Positions 21,423 through 30,900 of a stretch of DNA of 64,000 nucleotides are shown in pieces. A program made the position numbers and the translations under genes. Position 1 is the first letter of the stretch, and every line of letters begins with the position of its first letter. The notes beneath the pieces are model-generated. The model was not told where the DNA came from. It searched no databases and worked only from the letters and a program-made list of their open reading frames with translations. The stretch is from Slackia faecicanis (GTDB lineage Bacteria; Actinomycetota; Coriobacteriia; Coriobacteriales; Eggerthellaceae), in contig NZ_QICB01000008.1 in NCBI RefSeq assembly GCF_003725295.1, positions 1-64,000 of the forward strand, written 5' to 3'.

Positions 21423-22133
21423 ATGGGCCGCTTGGCAGACATCATGACGCAATGCCATGGCATCGACATCGACGAGGCGCAGGAGCGCCTGTTGATGGAC
21501 GACCTGCATGCGATCATGAAGGTGAACGAGACGATGAACCTCACCAGGATTCTTTCCGAAGAGGGAGGAATCGTGCTTCATCTGGAAGACAGCCTGACGG
21601 GTCTTCCCTTCGTCGAAGACGCGCCCGAAGGCGCATATGCCGACCTGGGCACCGGCGGCGGTTTCCCGGGCATGCCGATGTGCGTCATGACGGGAAGGCA
21701 GACTTTGCTCGTGGATTCGGTTCAGAAGAAGGTGCGCGCCCTCGAAGGCGTCGCCTCGCAGCTCGGCTTGGGCGACAAGGTGGACGTGTATGCAGGCAGG
21801 ATCGAAGACCTCGGCCGCGAGCGAGCGGGGGAGTTCTCGGTGCTCACGGCTCGCGCGCTGAGCGCTCTGGGCTCGCTGATGGAGCTCGCCTCTCCGCTTC
21901 TGAAACGCGGCGGCCGCCTGGTGTGCTACAAGGCGCAGCCGTCCGAGGAAGAGCTGTCGTGCGCGCTCGGCATCCAGGACATGGTGGGGCTTACGCTGAA
22001 AGAGCGCCGCGATTTCTCTCTGAGCGACGGTTCGACGCGTTGCATCTTCGTGTTCGAGAAGACGGGCAAGCCGCGCGTCAAGCTTCCGCGCAGGGTGGGC
22101 CTCGCTCAGAAAGACCCGCTGCGTCCTCGCTAA
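21423..22133 (+). CDS. rsmG: 16S rRNA (guanine-527-N7)-methyltransferase RsmG
   Basis: RsmG (GidB) methylates G527 of 16S rRNA using S-adenosylmethionine. Loss of the enzyme gives low-level streptomycin resistance in many bacteria. The 236-residue product has MNLTRI near residue 42, the SAM-binding loop DLGTGGGFPGMPM, VDSVQKKV and TARALSAL, all family hallmarks. I chose ATG 21423 because AGAGGTGG stands 2-9 bases before it; a GTG six bases upstream is in frame. It precedes parA-parB, a conserved neighbourhood. Confidence 0.95.
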   Translation: MGRLADIMTQCHGIDIDEAQERLLMDDLHAIMKVNETMNLTRILSEEGGIVLHLEDSLTGLPFVEDAPEGAYADLGTGGGFPGMPMCVMTGRQTLLVDSVQKKVRALEGVASQLGLGDKVDVYAGRIEDLGRERAGEFSVLTARALSALGSLMELASPLLKRGGRLVCYKAQPSEEELSCALGIQDMVGLTLKERRDFSLSDGSTRCIFVFEKTGKPRVKLPRRVGLAQKDPLRPR

Positions 22134-22203
22134 GGGGAGGGCTTCGCCGAAACTTCCCGTCGCGAGAAGTTTCGGCGAGAATCCGTCCATCGCGGCGGAA
22201 ACC

Positions 22204-22253
22204 ATCGGGCGGCTGCATGCTGTTTCACGTGAAACATGTTGCAGCCGCCCGAT
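22204..22253. repeat. 50-base palindrome enclosing parS site 3
   Basis: Perfect 14-base arms ATCGGGCGGCTGCA (22204-22217) and their complement (22240-22253) flank a perfect parS with three unpaired bases on each side. As RNA it could form a terminator-like hairpin after rsmG, although no long T run follows. A second hairpin, CGCCGAAACTT/AAGTTTCGGCG (22145-22177), lies just upstream. Confidence 0.8.
22221..22236. promoter_or_regulatory. parS site 3
   Basis: TGTTTCACGTGAAACA, a perfect match, upstream of parA. Confidence 0.97.
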
Positions 22254-22370
22254 TCGTTTCAGAGGGATTTAAAGAAAAAGAGCGGGTTTCCAATACGGCG
22301 ATGCGCCATGCCGGCGAACGCTATAATAACGAAATCGAGTAATCAGGCCGTTTATGTCGCATCGGCCGGA

Positions 22371-22386
22371 TGTTTCACGTGAAACA
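22371..22386. promoter_or_regulatory. parS site 4
   Basis: A perfect TGTTTCACGTGAAACA, 80 bases before the parA start and 45 bases after a TATAAT box (22322-22327). ParB bound here could affect parAB transcription. Confidence 0.97.
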
Positions 22387-22465
22387 TCGCTTTTCTCTAT
22401 GTTGGCAGCGCTTTCGCGTACGAGCCGCATTCATTGGAATCATCGCCGCGTTCGAGGAGGAATCC

Positions 22466-23470
22466 GTGGGATTGTTTGATAGTTTCAAGCGTCAAGTGAG
22501 CCATCACGAAACGCCCGAGGTTTCGATTCCTCCCGCTTCCCATGCCGAAGAAAAAGACGAAGGGCTCGAAGATGCGCGCGTCGTCGAGCGCGAGGTGTGC
22601 GCCGAGCCGGCCGCGGACGAGCCGGTCGATGAAGGCATGCACACGTTCGTGGCGACGCCCTTGCGCACGTATGCGGACAAAAAGCCGGTGAAGCACGTGG
22701 TGGGCGCGACGAAGGTCATCGCCATCCTGAACCAGAAGGGCGGCGTCGGCAAATCGACGACGGCCATCAATCTGGGCGCCGCGTTGGGCGAGTTGGGCAA
22801 GCAGGTGCTGCTGGTCGACCTCGATCCCCAGGGCAACACGTCGAGCGGCCTGGGAATCGAAAAAGGCGAACTCGACCGCTGCGTGTACGACGTTTTGATC
22901 GACGACGAAACCACGCTGCTCGACGTGATCGTTCCCGACGTGTGCGACGGCTTGGACGTGGCACCCGCGACCATCAACCTGGCAGGCGCCGAGGTGGAGC
23001 TTGTTTCCGCCATGGCGCGCGAGAACAGGCTGAAAGAAGCTATCGGCTCGGTTCGCGGCAAATACGATTACGTGTTCATCGACTGCCCGCCGTCGCTCGG
23101 CCTTCTGACGGTCAATGCGCTCGTGGCCGCCGATAAGCTGCTCATTCCGATCCAGTGCGAGTTCTATGCGCTCGAGGGCGTGACCAAGCTGCTCGACTCC
23201 ATGAAGCGTGTGAAAACGTATCTCAACCCCTCGCTCGATATATTCGGCGTGCTGCTGACCATGTACGACGGCCGCACCACGCTGTCCAAGCAGGTGGCAA
23301 GCGAGGTGCGCGGCTTCTTCGAGAAGCTGGTGTTCGACGCGGTGATCCCGCGTTCCGTGAAGGTGTCCGAGGCGCCGAGCTTCGGCCAGCCCATCACCGA
23401 GTACGATCCCACGGGCAAGGGCGCCCAGGCGTACCGCGATCTGGCGAAGGAAGTGGTGCGTCGTGGCTAG
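22466..23470 (+). CDS. parA: Chromosome partitioning ATPase ParA (Soj)
   Basis: ParA is the ATPase that moves parS-bound ParB complexes to segregate origins. The 334-residue product has the deviant Walker A KGGVGKST at about residues 91-98, LVDLDPQGNTSSGLG, the Walker B region YVFIDCPPSLGLLT and the C-terminal TLSKQVASEVR helix. Most Soj proteins start almost at the Walker A strand. This one has an N-terminal extension of about 80 residues, beginning VGLFDSFKRQ and then acidic and apparently disordered. The GTG at 22466 has a very strong GAGGAGGAATCC before it, so the extension looks genuine. parB overlaps its end by 8 bases. Confidence 0.95.
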   Translation: MGLFDSFKRQVSHHETPEVSIPPASHAEEKDEGLEDARVVEREVCAEPAADEPVDEGMHTFVATPLRTYADKKPVKHVVGATKVIAILNQKGGVGKSTTAINLGAALGELGKQVLLVDLDPQGNTSSGLGIEKGELDRCVYDVLIDDETTLLDVIVPDVCDGLDVAPATINLAGAEVELVSAMARENRLKEAIGSVRGKYDYVFIDCPPSLGLLTVNALVAADKLLIPIQCEFYALEGVTKLLDSMKRVKTYLNPSLDIFGVLLTMYDGRTTLSKQVASEVRGFFEKLVFDAVIPRSVKVSEAPSFGQPITEYDPTGKGAQAYRDLAKEVVRRG

Positions 23471-24392
23471 GAATACCAAGGGCGGCCTGGGCCGCGGCCT
23501 GAGCTCTTTGATCGGCGGCTACGAGGCCGCGACGGAAGAGCACGTCGAAGACGCCGCCGCCGCAAGCGGGGAAGGGGCGTCTGCGGCCGATGCCGCGCAG
23601 CGCGCCCGCCTGTCCGACGAAGTGGAGGTTTCCCGCATCTTCCCGAACCCCGACCAACCGCGCAGGCAGCTCGACCCCGACGAGCTCCGGGAGCTTTCCG
23701 CGTCGATCGCCCGCGACGGGCTGCTTCAGCCCATCTTGGTGAGGGAGTCGGGCGAAGGCTACGAAATCATCGCGGGCGAGCGCCGCTGGCAGGCAAGCCG
23801 CCTCGCGGGTCTTGAGAAGGTTCCCGTGCGCATCAAGAACGCTGACGACGACAAGGTCTTGGAGCTGGCGATGATCGAGAATCTCCAGCGCAGCGACTTG
23901 AACCCCATGGAAGAGGCCTACGGATACAAGCGCATGATGGAAAGCGGCAACAAGACGCAGGCCGACGTGGCCGCCGCCGTGTCCAAGGGCCGCTCCACCG
24001 TGGCCAATGCGCTGCGCCTGCTCGACCTGCCCGAAGATGCTCAGCAGCTGTTGTTCGAAGAGAAGATTTCGGCCGGCCACGCCCGCGCCATTCTTTCGAT
24101 CCCGTCCGATGAAGGCAGGCGAAAGCTCACCGACAAGCTGCGCGAGGAAAAGCTGTCCGTCCGCCAGGCCGAAGCGCTTGCGCGCCTGATCGCGGGCAAA
24201 GAGGCGGCGGCAAACAATCCGCCGAAGCCGCCCGCGCCGCCGTTGTATCGCAAGGCCGCCAAAACGCTCGGCGCGACGCTCCATACCAAGGTGCGCGTCA
24301 AGAGCGCGAACGGCAAGAATAAAATCGAAATCGAGTTCAAGGACGAAGCGGATTTGCAGCGAATCTTCGATATGATGAGCAATCCCGAATAA
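23463..24392 (+). CDS. parB: Chromosome partitioning protein ParB (Spo0J)
   Basis: ParB binds parS, spreads as a CTP-dependent clamp and stimulates ParA. The 309-residue product has an N-terminal ParA-interacting peptide (GGLGRGLSSLIGG), the ParB/Srx CTPase domain with GERRWQASR at about 105-113 and ENLQRSDLNPMEEA, and the helix-turn-helix with VSKGRSTVANALRLL. The C-terminal dimerisation domain is recognisable. Start GTG 23463 overlaps parA. Six parS sites in this window supply its targets. Confidence 0.96.
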   Translation: MARNTKGGLGRGLSSLIGGYEAATEEHVEDAAAASGEGASAADAAQRARLSDEVEVSRIFPNPDQPRRQLDPDELRELSASIARDGLLQPILVRESGEGYEIIAGERRWQASRLAGLEKVPVRIKNADDDKVLELAMIENLQRSDLNPMEEAYGYKRMMESGNKTQADVAAAVSKGRSTVANALRLLDLPEDAQQLLFEEKISAGHARAILSIPSDEGRRKLTDKLREEKLSVRQAEALARLIAGKEAAANNPPKPPAPPLYRKAAKTLGATLHTKVRVKSANGKNKIEIEFKDEADLQRIFDMMSNPE

Positions 24393-24460
24393 CGAAGGTT
24401 TCGAGGCCCCGGGCGCACGCGCTGTCGGGGCCTCGTTCGATACACGCCGAAGGAGAATCC

Positions 24461-25483
24461 ATGGCACAAGGAATTGAAGCGTATTCGTACGAGGGCATCT
24501 GCGCCCTGATGAAGGAATGGGGCCAGCCCCGTTTCCGCGCGAAGCAGCTCATGCAGTGGCTGTACCAGAAGGGCGTCGATTCGTACGACGATATGAGCAA
24601 TCTTCCGGCCGCGCTGAAAGAACGTCTCGAGATGGAAGCACCTCTGCATCGTGCCGAAGTGGTCGACAAGCGCGTGTCGACCGACGGCACGAGGAAATAC
24701 ATCGTGCGCTTCTCCGACGGAGCCGCCGCCGAAATGGTGGCCATTCCGTCCCAGGACCGTTTGACGGTGTGCTTCTCCACGCAGGTGGGCTGCGCCATGG
24801 GCTGCATCTTCTGCGCGACGGGCAAAGAGGGCTTCACGCGCAATCTGCTGCCGGGCGAGATGGTCGACCAGGTGCTGATCGCCCAGAAAGACATGGGCAT
24901 GCGCGTGACCAACCTCGTCGGCATGGGCCAGGGCGAACCGTTCTTGAACTACGACAACGTCATGGCCGCCATGAGGCTTGTGAATTCGCCTGACGGCCTG
25001 AACATCGGCGCCCGCAAGATCACCATTTCCACCTGCGGCATTCTTTCCGGCATCAGGAAATTCGCCCACGAGCCCGAGCAGTTCACGATGGCCATCTCGC
25101 TGCATTCCGCGCTGCAGAAGACCCGCGACGTGCTCATGCCCTCCATGGTGCACCAGACCTTGTCCGACCTGAAGCAGGATATCCGCGCATACCAGGACGA
25201 ATCCGGCCGCCGCGTGACCTACGAATACGTGATGATCGACGGCTTGAACGACGACGACGAGCACCTGGGCGCCCTGATCGATTTCTGCCGCGGCACCATG
25301 TGCCACGTCAACCTGATTCCGATCAACGAAATCGAAGGTTCGGTGCTGCAGCCGAGCAGCGAGAAAACCGTGAACCGCTTCGTTTCCGAGCTCGAAAAGC
25401 GCGGCATCGACGCCACGCTTCGCAATTCGCGCGGCTCCGATATCGCGGGCGCCTGCGGCCAGCTGAAGAACATGCGCCGCTAA
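24461..25483 (+). CDS. rlmN: Dual-specificity RNA methyltransferase RlmN
   Basis: RlmN is a radical-SAM enzyme that makes 2-methyladenosine at A2503 of 23S rRNA and in some tRNAs. The 340-residue product shows the iron-sulfur motif CAMGCIFC with cysteines at 111, 115 and 118, GMGQGEPFLNYD, SLHSALQ, and a C-terminal SRGSDIAGACGQL containing the catalytic cysteine that becomes methylated. The Cfr resistance paralogue is less likely given the length and motifs. It follows parB and ends at a bidirectional terminator. Confidence 0.95.
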   Translation: MAQGIEAYSYEGICALMKEWGQPRFRAKQLMQWLYQKGVDSYDDMSNLPAALKERLEMEAPLHRAEVVDKRVSTDGTRKYIVRFSDGAAAEMVAIPSQDRLTVCFSTQVGCAMGCIFCATGKEGFTRNLLPGEMVDQVLIAQKDMGMRVTNLVGMGQGEPFLNYDNVMAAMRLVNSPDGLNIGARKITISTCGILSGIRKFAHEPEQFTMAISLHSALQKTRDVLMPSMVHQTLSDLKQDIRAYQDESGRRVTYEYVMIDGLNDDDEHLGALIDFCRGTMCHVNLIPINEIEGSVLQPSSEKTVNRFVSELEKRGIDATLRNSRGSDIAGACGQLKNMRR

Positions 25484-25527
25484 AGCATTCTCGCGCGCCG
25501 CGCATCGCCCGCCCGACCGGCGGCACG

Positions 25528-25559
25528 AAAAAAAGCCACCCGATTCCGGGTGGCTTTTT
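25528..25559. terminator. Bidirectional terminator between rlmN and rubrerythrin
   Basis: AAAAAAGCCACCCG and the complementary CGGGTGGCTTTTT act for both convergent genes. Confidence 0.9.
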
Positions 25560-25581
25560 CATAGGCTTGGCGAATGATTCG

Positions 25582-26076
25582 CTACAGCGCCTCGGCGGCC
25601 TTCTTGTAGCCGGCCTTGTGGGCGCCCTCGAACTTCGCGGTCATCTCGAAGAAGTGGGCGATGTCCTCGAAGCCCTCTTCGCGTGCGACCTTGGCGAACT
25701 CGGGGTACATGCTCTCCTCCTCGTACTGCTCGCCGGCAGCTGCGGATTCGAGGTTCTCCTTCACGCCGCCGAACATGCCCAGGTACACGGCCTCGGCGAG
25801 CGCATGGGCGGTTTCTTCGGCCATGGGGCGATCGAAAGCAGCGGCGGCTGCTTCTTCGCCGGCCTCTTCGGCGATGTGCTTCCACAGGGTGTACTTGCGG
25901 TTGGCCTGGGACTCGCCGGCGAAGGCGGCGGCCAGGTTCTCGGCGGTCTTGGTGCCGGTCACGTCAGCGGGCTGGTACTCGACGAATGCGACCTGGCCGG
26001 CGTGGCACATCGGGCATTCCTCGGGCGCGGAGCCGACGTGGAGATAACCGCAGACTTTGCAACGATAGATTTTCAT
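25582..26076 (-). CDS. Reverse-type rubrerythrin
   Basis: A 164-residue non-haem iron protein that reduces hydrogen peroxide in anaerobes. The N-terminus is a rubredoxin-like knuckle with CKVC and CPMC (MKIYRCKVCGYLHVG), and the ferritin-like four-helix domain follows with GESQANRKY, EETAH, EEESMYPEF and EDIAHFFE iron ligands. In classical rubrerythrin the rubredoxin part is at the C-terminus, so this is the reverse architecture. Start ATG 26076 follows AAAGGGG; the longer frame lacks a site. It implies an oxygen-sensitive lifestyle. Confidence 0.9.
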   Translation of the reverse strand: MKIYRCKVCGYLHVGSAPEECPMCHAGQVAFVEYQPADVTGTKTAENLAAAFAGESQANRKYTLWKHIAEEAGEEAAAAAFDRPMAEETAHALAEAVYLGMFGGVKENLESAAAGEQYEEESMYPEFAKVAREEGFEDIAHFFEMTAKFEGAHKAGYKKAAEAL

Positions 26077-26167
26077 GGTGGTACCCCTTTTCTTACGAGA
26101 ACCGGAAACATTTATCGGCGGTTCAATGATAATGCTTCGATGTGTTCCCACGAAGGAACTTCATAAC

Positions 26168-26187
26168 ATATACCCGTTGGGATATAT
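26168..26187. promoter_or_regulatory. Imperfect dyad between rubrerythrin and ddl
   Basis: ATATACCCGTTGGGATATAT, 20 bases with AT-rich arms, lies in the divergent intergenic region about 90 bases from each start. It may be an operator or overlapping -10 elements. Confidence 0.3.
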
Positions 26188-26254
26188 TGATGCGGCAAGA
26201 AGAGTCCTTCTGCGCTTTTCGGCGCGGAAAGGTCGTACACGGTAAGGACGGATA

Positions 26255-27208
26255 ATGGCTTATTCAGGAAACCCGAAAGACTACGCGGTCGCGGTTCTGT
26301 ACGGAGGAACGAGCGGCGAGCGAGAGGTGTCGCTGAATTCTGGAACGTGCTGCGCCCGTGCGCTCGAAGAGAAGGGCTTTGCGGTCACGATGATCGACCC
26401 CGCTTCGCGCGACGACCTGAAAAGGCTGGTCGAAGAGACCTTCGACGTGGCGTTTCTGGCCCTGCACGGCAAGGGCGGCGAAGACGGAACCATGCAGGGT
26501 TTCCTCGAGACGCTCGGCATTCCCTACACCGGCTCGGGCATTCTTTCCAACGCGATCGCCATCAACAAGGGCAAGTCCAAGGAGCTCTATGAAAGCGCCG
26601 GGCTGCGCGTGGCCGCATCGGTCCTCGTCGGCCGCAACGACGTGCTCGACGATGCCGATAGGCAGGAGATCGTCGACACCTGCGGCATTCCCTGCGTCGT
26701 GAAGCCCTCCACCGAGGGAAGCTCGCTGGGTATGACCATCGTGCGCGACGCGTCCGACCTGCAGGCCGCCCTCGACACCGCCCTCGCGGTTGACGACGAG
26801 GCCATGGTGGAGCAGTTCATCGACGGCATCGAGCTCACCGTGGGCGTCATGGGCTCCGACGACCCGACCGCTTTCCCCGTGATCCAGATCCTGTCGAACG
26901 ACGACGAGTTCTACAACTATCACGCGAAATACGCCGCTGGCGGAAGCACGCATATCTGCCCGGCCCCCATTTCTGAAGAAGCCACCGATCAGGCCCAGGG
27001 CATGGCGGTGGCCGCCCATGCCGTTTTGGGCTGCAAGGGCATCTCGCGCACCGATATCATGCTCGACGAAGAGGGCCGCTGCTGGGTGCTCGAAACCAAC
27101 ACGCTGCCCGGCATGACCGACACGTCCTTGATTCCCGACGCCGCGCGCGCCGTGGGCATGGATTTCGGCGATGTGTGCGAAAAGCTGATCGAAATGGCTC
27201 TCGCATAG
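26255..27208 (+). CDS. ddl: D-alanine--D-alanine ligase
   Basis: Ddl joins two D-alanines for peptidoglycan precursor synthesis in the cytoplasm. The 317-residue ATP-grasp product has LHGKGGEDGTMQGFLE, VVKPSTEGSSLGM, the omega-loop YNYHAKYAAGGS and the metal-binding LETNTLPGMT. The tyrosine in the omega-loop points to D-Ala-D-Ala rather than the D-Ala-D-lactate ligases of vancomycin resistance. Start ATG 26255 follows GTAAGGACG. It stands alone, away from the mur genes. Confidence 0.95.
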   Translation: MAYSGNPKDYAVAVLYGGTSGEREVSLNSGTCCARALEEKGFAVTMIDPASRDDLKRLVEETFDVAFLALHGKGGEDGTMQGFLETLGIPYTGSGILSNAIAINKGKSKELYESAGLRVAASVLVGRNDVLDDADRQEIVDTCGIPCVVKPSTEGSSLGMTIVRDASDLQAALDTALAVDDEAMVEQFIDGIELTVGVMGSDDPTAFPVIQILSNDDEFYNYHAKYAAGGSTHICPAPISEEATDQAQGMAVAAHAVLGCKGISRTDIMLDEEGRCWVLETNTLPGMTDTSLIPDAARAVGMDFGDVCEKLIEMALA

Positions 27209-27251
27209 CGAGCCTCTTCGATAAAGCGCGCATCGCGCCTCGAAAGCAAAT

Positions 27252-27280
27252 GGGCCGCCCTCGATCGGGCGGCCCTCTCT
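27252..27280. terminator. Hairpin between ddl and the 218-residue gene
   Basis: GGGCCGCCC/GGGCGGCCC followed by a C/T-rich tail on the plus strand. Confidence 0.65.
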
Positions 27281-27305
27281 TTCGGCACGGCGGAGCGGGT
27301 TGGGG

Positions 27306-27962
27306 TTAGATGATTCCCATGGAATGAAGGATCCAAACGACCAGCGCGATGACGGCGAAGATGAACGCCCAGCTGATGATGTAGCACCCCACGTTGCCGC
27401 TGCGGCCTTTGTCGAGCATCTTGTCGTGGATGCTGCGATGGTCTTTGAGGATGGCGGTGCGGCCGTTTCCCTTGGGGATCTTCACCTTGTTGGAAGGCGT
27501 CCACGATTCGGGATCGGCGAGCACCGTGGCCACGCCGGACGGGCTCAAAGAGGGATCGGGGCGCGAGCCGTCGGCGGCGGCCAGCGCGAAGGTTTTCACG
27601 AAGCGCTCGAATTCGTCGGCGTAGCGCGGGGCGTAGGCGAAGATCGCGACCTGTCCCCAATAGACGCCCGGGTCGGGCTCTTCGCTATAGGCGGTGAAGC
27701 TGAGCACGTAGCGGATGACCCATCCTTTGGCGTGGTAGATGGCGAGCTTGTAAGAATCGGACGGGCTCAGGTACGCGAAGGTCTGCCCGTAGGGGTTTTT
27801 CAGCCACGCCTGCTGGCGTTTGTTCTCGTCGAGCTGCCAGACCACTTCGCCGCAATCGCCGACCGCGTAATCCGATCCCGCGATGACCGCGCCCGTCTGC
27901 TTATCGGGGGTTTGGAAACGGATATAGGAGCCGAAATAGACATCGGATGCGTTTGTAGGCAT
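27306..27962 (-). CDS. Tail-anchored protein of unknown function
   Basis: A 218-residue protein starting MPTNASDVYFGSYIRFQTPD. Residues 1-185 are soluble-looking, with many aromatic residues (YGQTFAYLSPSDSYKLAIYH, GVYWGQVAIFAYAPRYADEF) suggesting a beta-rich fold. Residues about 194-216 are a single membrane helix ending WILHSMGII, with almost nothing after it, so the protein is probably tail-anchored with its body in the cytoplasm. I do not recognise the family. ATG 27962 has AAAGGAACCAC before it. It is divergent from the helicase gene, only 30 bases away, so their promoters must overlap the opposite coding sequences or each other. A much longer open frame upstream is a shadow of the helicase. 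Confidence 0.75.
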   Translation of the reverse strand: MPTNASDVYFGSYIRFQTPDKQTGAVIAGSDYAVGDCGEVVWQLDENKRQQAWLKNPYGQTFAYLSPSDSYKLAIYHAKGWVIRYVLSFTAYSEEPDPGVYWGQVAIFAYAPRYADEFERFVKTFALAAADGSRPDPSLSPSGVATVLADPESWTPSNKVKIPKGNGRTAILKDHRSIHDKMLDKGRSGNVGCYIISWAFIFAVIALVVWILHSMGII

Positions 27963-27992
27963 GTGGTTCCTTTCGTGATAGGCTAGCGGAAT

Positions 27993-30900
27993 ATGACCGA
28001 AATGAAAGATTTCATTATGCAGAATATGAGTGTATACGACTTCGTTTCCCAAGGCACTCCGGAGGATATCGTGCGGCGCTACGCCCGCCTCAAGGAGGTT
28101 GCCGAGCGTTCCGATTTCGGCGAGCTCGACCGCAACGTCGTGGTGCTCGATACCGAGACCACCGGCTTTTCCCAGAATCATGACGAACTGACCCAGATTG
28201 CCGCCGCGCGTCTCGAGCGGGGCGAAATCACCGATTGGTTCGTCACGTTCGTCAATCCCGGCAAGCCCATTCCCGACGACGTGGCCCGCCTGACCGACAT
28301 CCACGACGAAGACGTGGCCGACGCCCCTTCGCCCGAAGAGGCGCGCGCCCTGCTTGCCGAATTCGTCGGCGACGCTACCGTGGTGGCGCACAACGCAGCC
28401 TTCGACAAGGGGTTCACGACCAAGAGCCCGGCAGGCTATCCTCTGATGGAAAACCTCTGGGTTGACTCGCTCGACCTGGCCCGCATCGCGCTGCCGCGTC
28501 TGAGCTCGCACAGGCTCATCGATTTGGTGAAAGCCTTCGACGCCCCGCTTTCCACCCACCGCGCCGACGCCGACGTGGAAGCGCTGTGCGCCGTATACCG
28601 CATTCTGTTGGCGGCTATCGCAGAAATGCCGCTTGACCTGGTTGAATATATTGCCGGCCTGGCGCCGGTCGAGGAATGGCCCACGGGCGCCGTGTTTTCG
28701 TGCATGGCCTCGAGCATGGCCGCGGTCGAAGAGGCCGCGCGCGGCACCGATATCGTTGCGAAGCGCTACCCGATGACCGTTCGCGGCCTGCGCCATGCGC
28801 GTCTGGCGCATCTCGCGCAGGATGAGGAATCGGCGGCGATCGAGCGCTATACCGGCTCGATCGAGTTTCCCGACGCCCGCGAGGTGGAAGAGGCGTTTTC
28901 CAGGGAAGGCGTGGTAGGCGGCCTGTACGATGAATTCGAGCCGCGCGTCGAGCAGTCCATCATGGCCGATAGCGTCCTGAAGGCGTTTTCCACGGGGACG
29001 AACCTTGTGGTGGAAGCCGGCACGGGCGTCGGCAAGTCCATGGCGTATCTGCTGCCGAGCGCCCTGACGGCTCTGCGCAGCCATGCGGCGGTGGGCGTCG
29101 CCACGAAGACGAACGCGCTGCTCGACCAGATCGTGTACAAGGAGCTTCCGTTGCTGCGCGCCGCGCTCGGGAAGCGCGGCCTGGGCACGCTCGATTACGT
29201 GGCGCTGAAGGGATTTTCCCATTATCCGTGCCTTCGCCTGGTGGACCGCCTGGTGCATGACGGCGCGCGCAGCGTGACGGTCATGGGCAAGCAGGTGAGC
29301 CAGGCGCCTTCGATCGCGGCCCTGCTTTCGTTCATCGAGCAAACCGAATACGACGATATGGACGCCTTGAAGCTCGATTTCAAGGCTCTGCCGCGCTATG
29401 CGTTCACCACCTCGTCGCGCGATTGCCTGCGCCGCAAGTGCCCGTATTACGGCACCCAGTGCTTCGTGCACGGCGTGCGCAAGAAGGCCGAGCACGCCCA
29501 TATCGTGGTGACGAACCATTCGCTGTTCTTCTGCGACCTCGCCGCCGACCGCGGCCTTTTGCCCGAGATCCGCTTCTGGGTGGTCGATGAGGCTCACGGC
29601 GCCGAAGCCGAGGCCCGCCGCGCGCTGGCGGTCAAGCTCGACGCGTCCGAGATGGTCCGCCTTGCCAACAGGCTGGCTTCCGAAGATGCGAAAAGGAACC
29701 CGTTCGTGCGCCTCGAGCGCCGCGCGCCGCTCGATTCGGGAAAGCAGCCCGAGGCGAGCACGCTGTTCTTCGGCCTGACCGAAAAGGCGCGCGCCCGCGG
29801 AAAGGAATTCTCCGAGGCGGCGCTCGAGTACGCCCGCCATATGAAAGACCTCGTGGCGTGCGATACCAACAAGGGCAATAGAAGCTACGAGACCATCGAC
29901 CTGTGGATCAACGACGCCGTGCGCTCCGACGAGCGTTTCGCCGCGCTGCGCGGATTCGCGAAAACCTTCCGTGAACAGGCGGAACGTCTGATCGCGGCGG
30001 GCAACGAGCTCATCGCGTTCCTCGAAGGCGTGGACGGCGTGGCCGATTGCCAGCGTGATATAGCCACGACGGTCATCGACGCGAAGGAAATGCTGCAGTC
30101 GTGCGAGCTGATCATGGAGGCGGCCGATCCGAGGTTCGTCTATTCCGCGAAGCTTTCGCGCAAGCCGGAGCGCGTGGCCGAAGAGCTGCAGGCCCAGGTA
30201 GTCGACGTGGGGCAGATGCTCGGCGAAACCCTGTACGAGCAAACGCAGAGCGTCGTGTACGCCAGCGCCACCGTAACGATCGGCGAAGACTTCAAAAGCT
30301 TCATGACGGCCATGGGCCTCAACGAAGGCGAGCCGTCGCGCGCCGACACGTGCCTTCTGGGCTCGAGTTACGATTTCGACGCGAACATGCAAGTGCTGGT
30401 GGTCAATGATATTCCCGAACCCAACCAGCCGGGCTACCTCGAGGCGCTTCAGGCGCTTCTGGCGAAGCTCCATGTGGCCCAGCAGGGCAGTATGCTCACG
30501 CTTTTCACCAACCGCCGCGAAATGGAGGCGTGCTTCGAGGCCGTCGATCCCCTTATGAAGGAGGAGGGTCTGCGTTTGGTGTGCCAGAAGTGGGGCGTTT
30601 CCACGAAGGGCCTGCGCGACGATTTCCTGAAAGACGAGCATCTGTCGCTGTTCGCCCTGAAAAGCTTCTGGGAGGGGTTCGACGCGCCGGGCGCCACGCT
30701 CAAGGGCGTGGTCATTCCCAAGCTGCCGTTCGCCAAGCCGACCGATCCGCTTTCGTGCGAGCGCGCTTTGCGCGATTCGGCGGCATGGTCGCACTACACG
30801 CTTCCGCAGGCCGTCATCGAAATCAAACAGGCGGCCGGCCGTCTGATCCGCACGTCCACCGATACGGGCGTGCTCGTGCTGGCCGACAGGCGCCTGCTGA

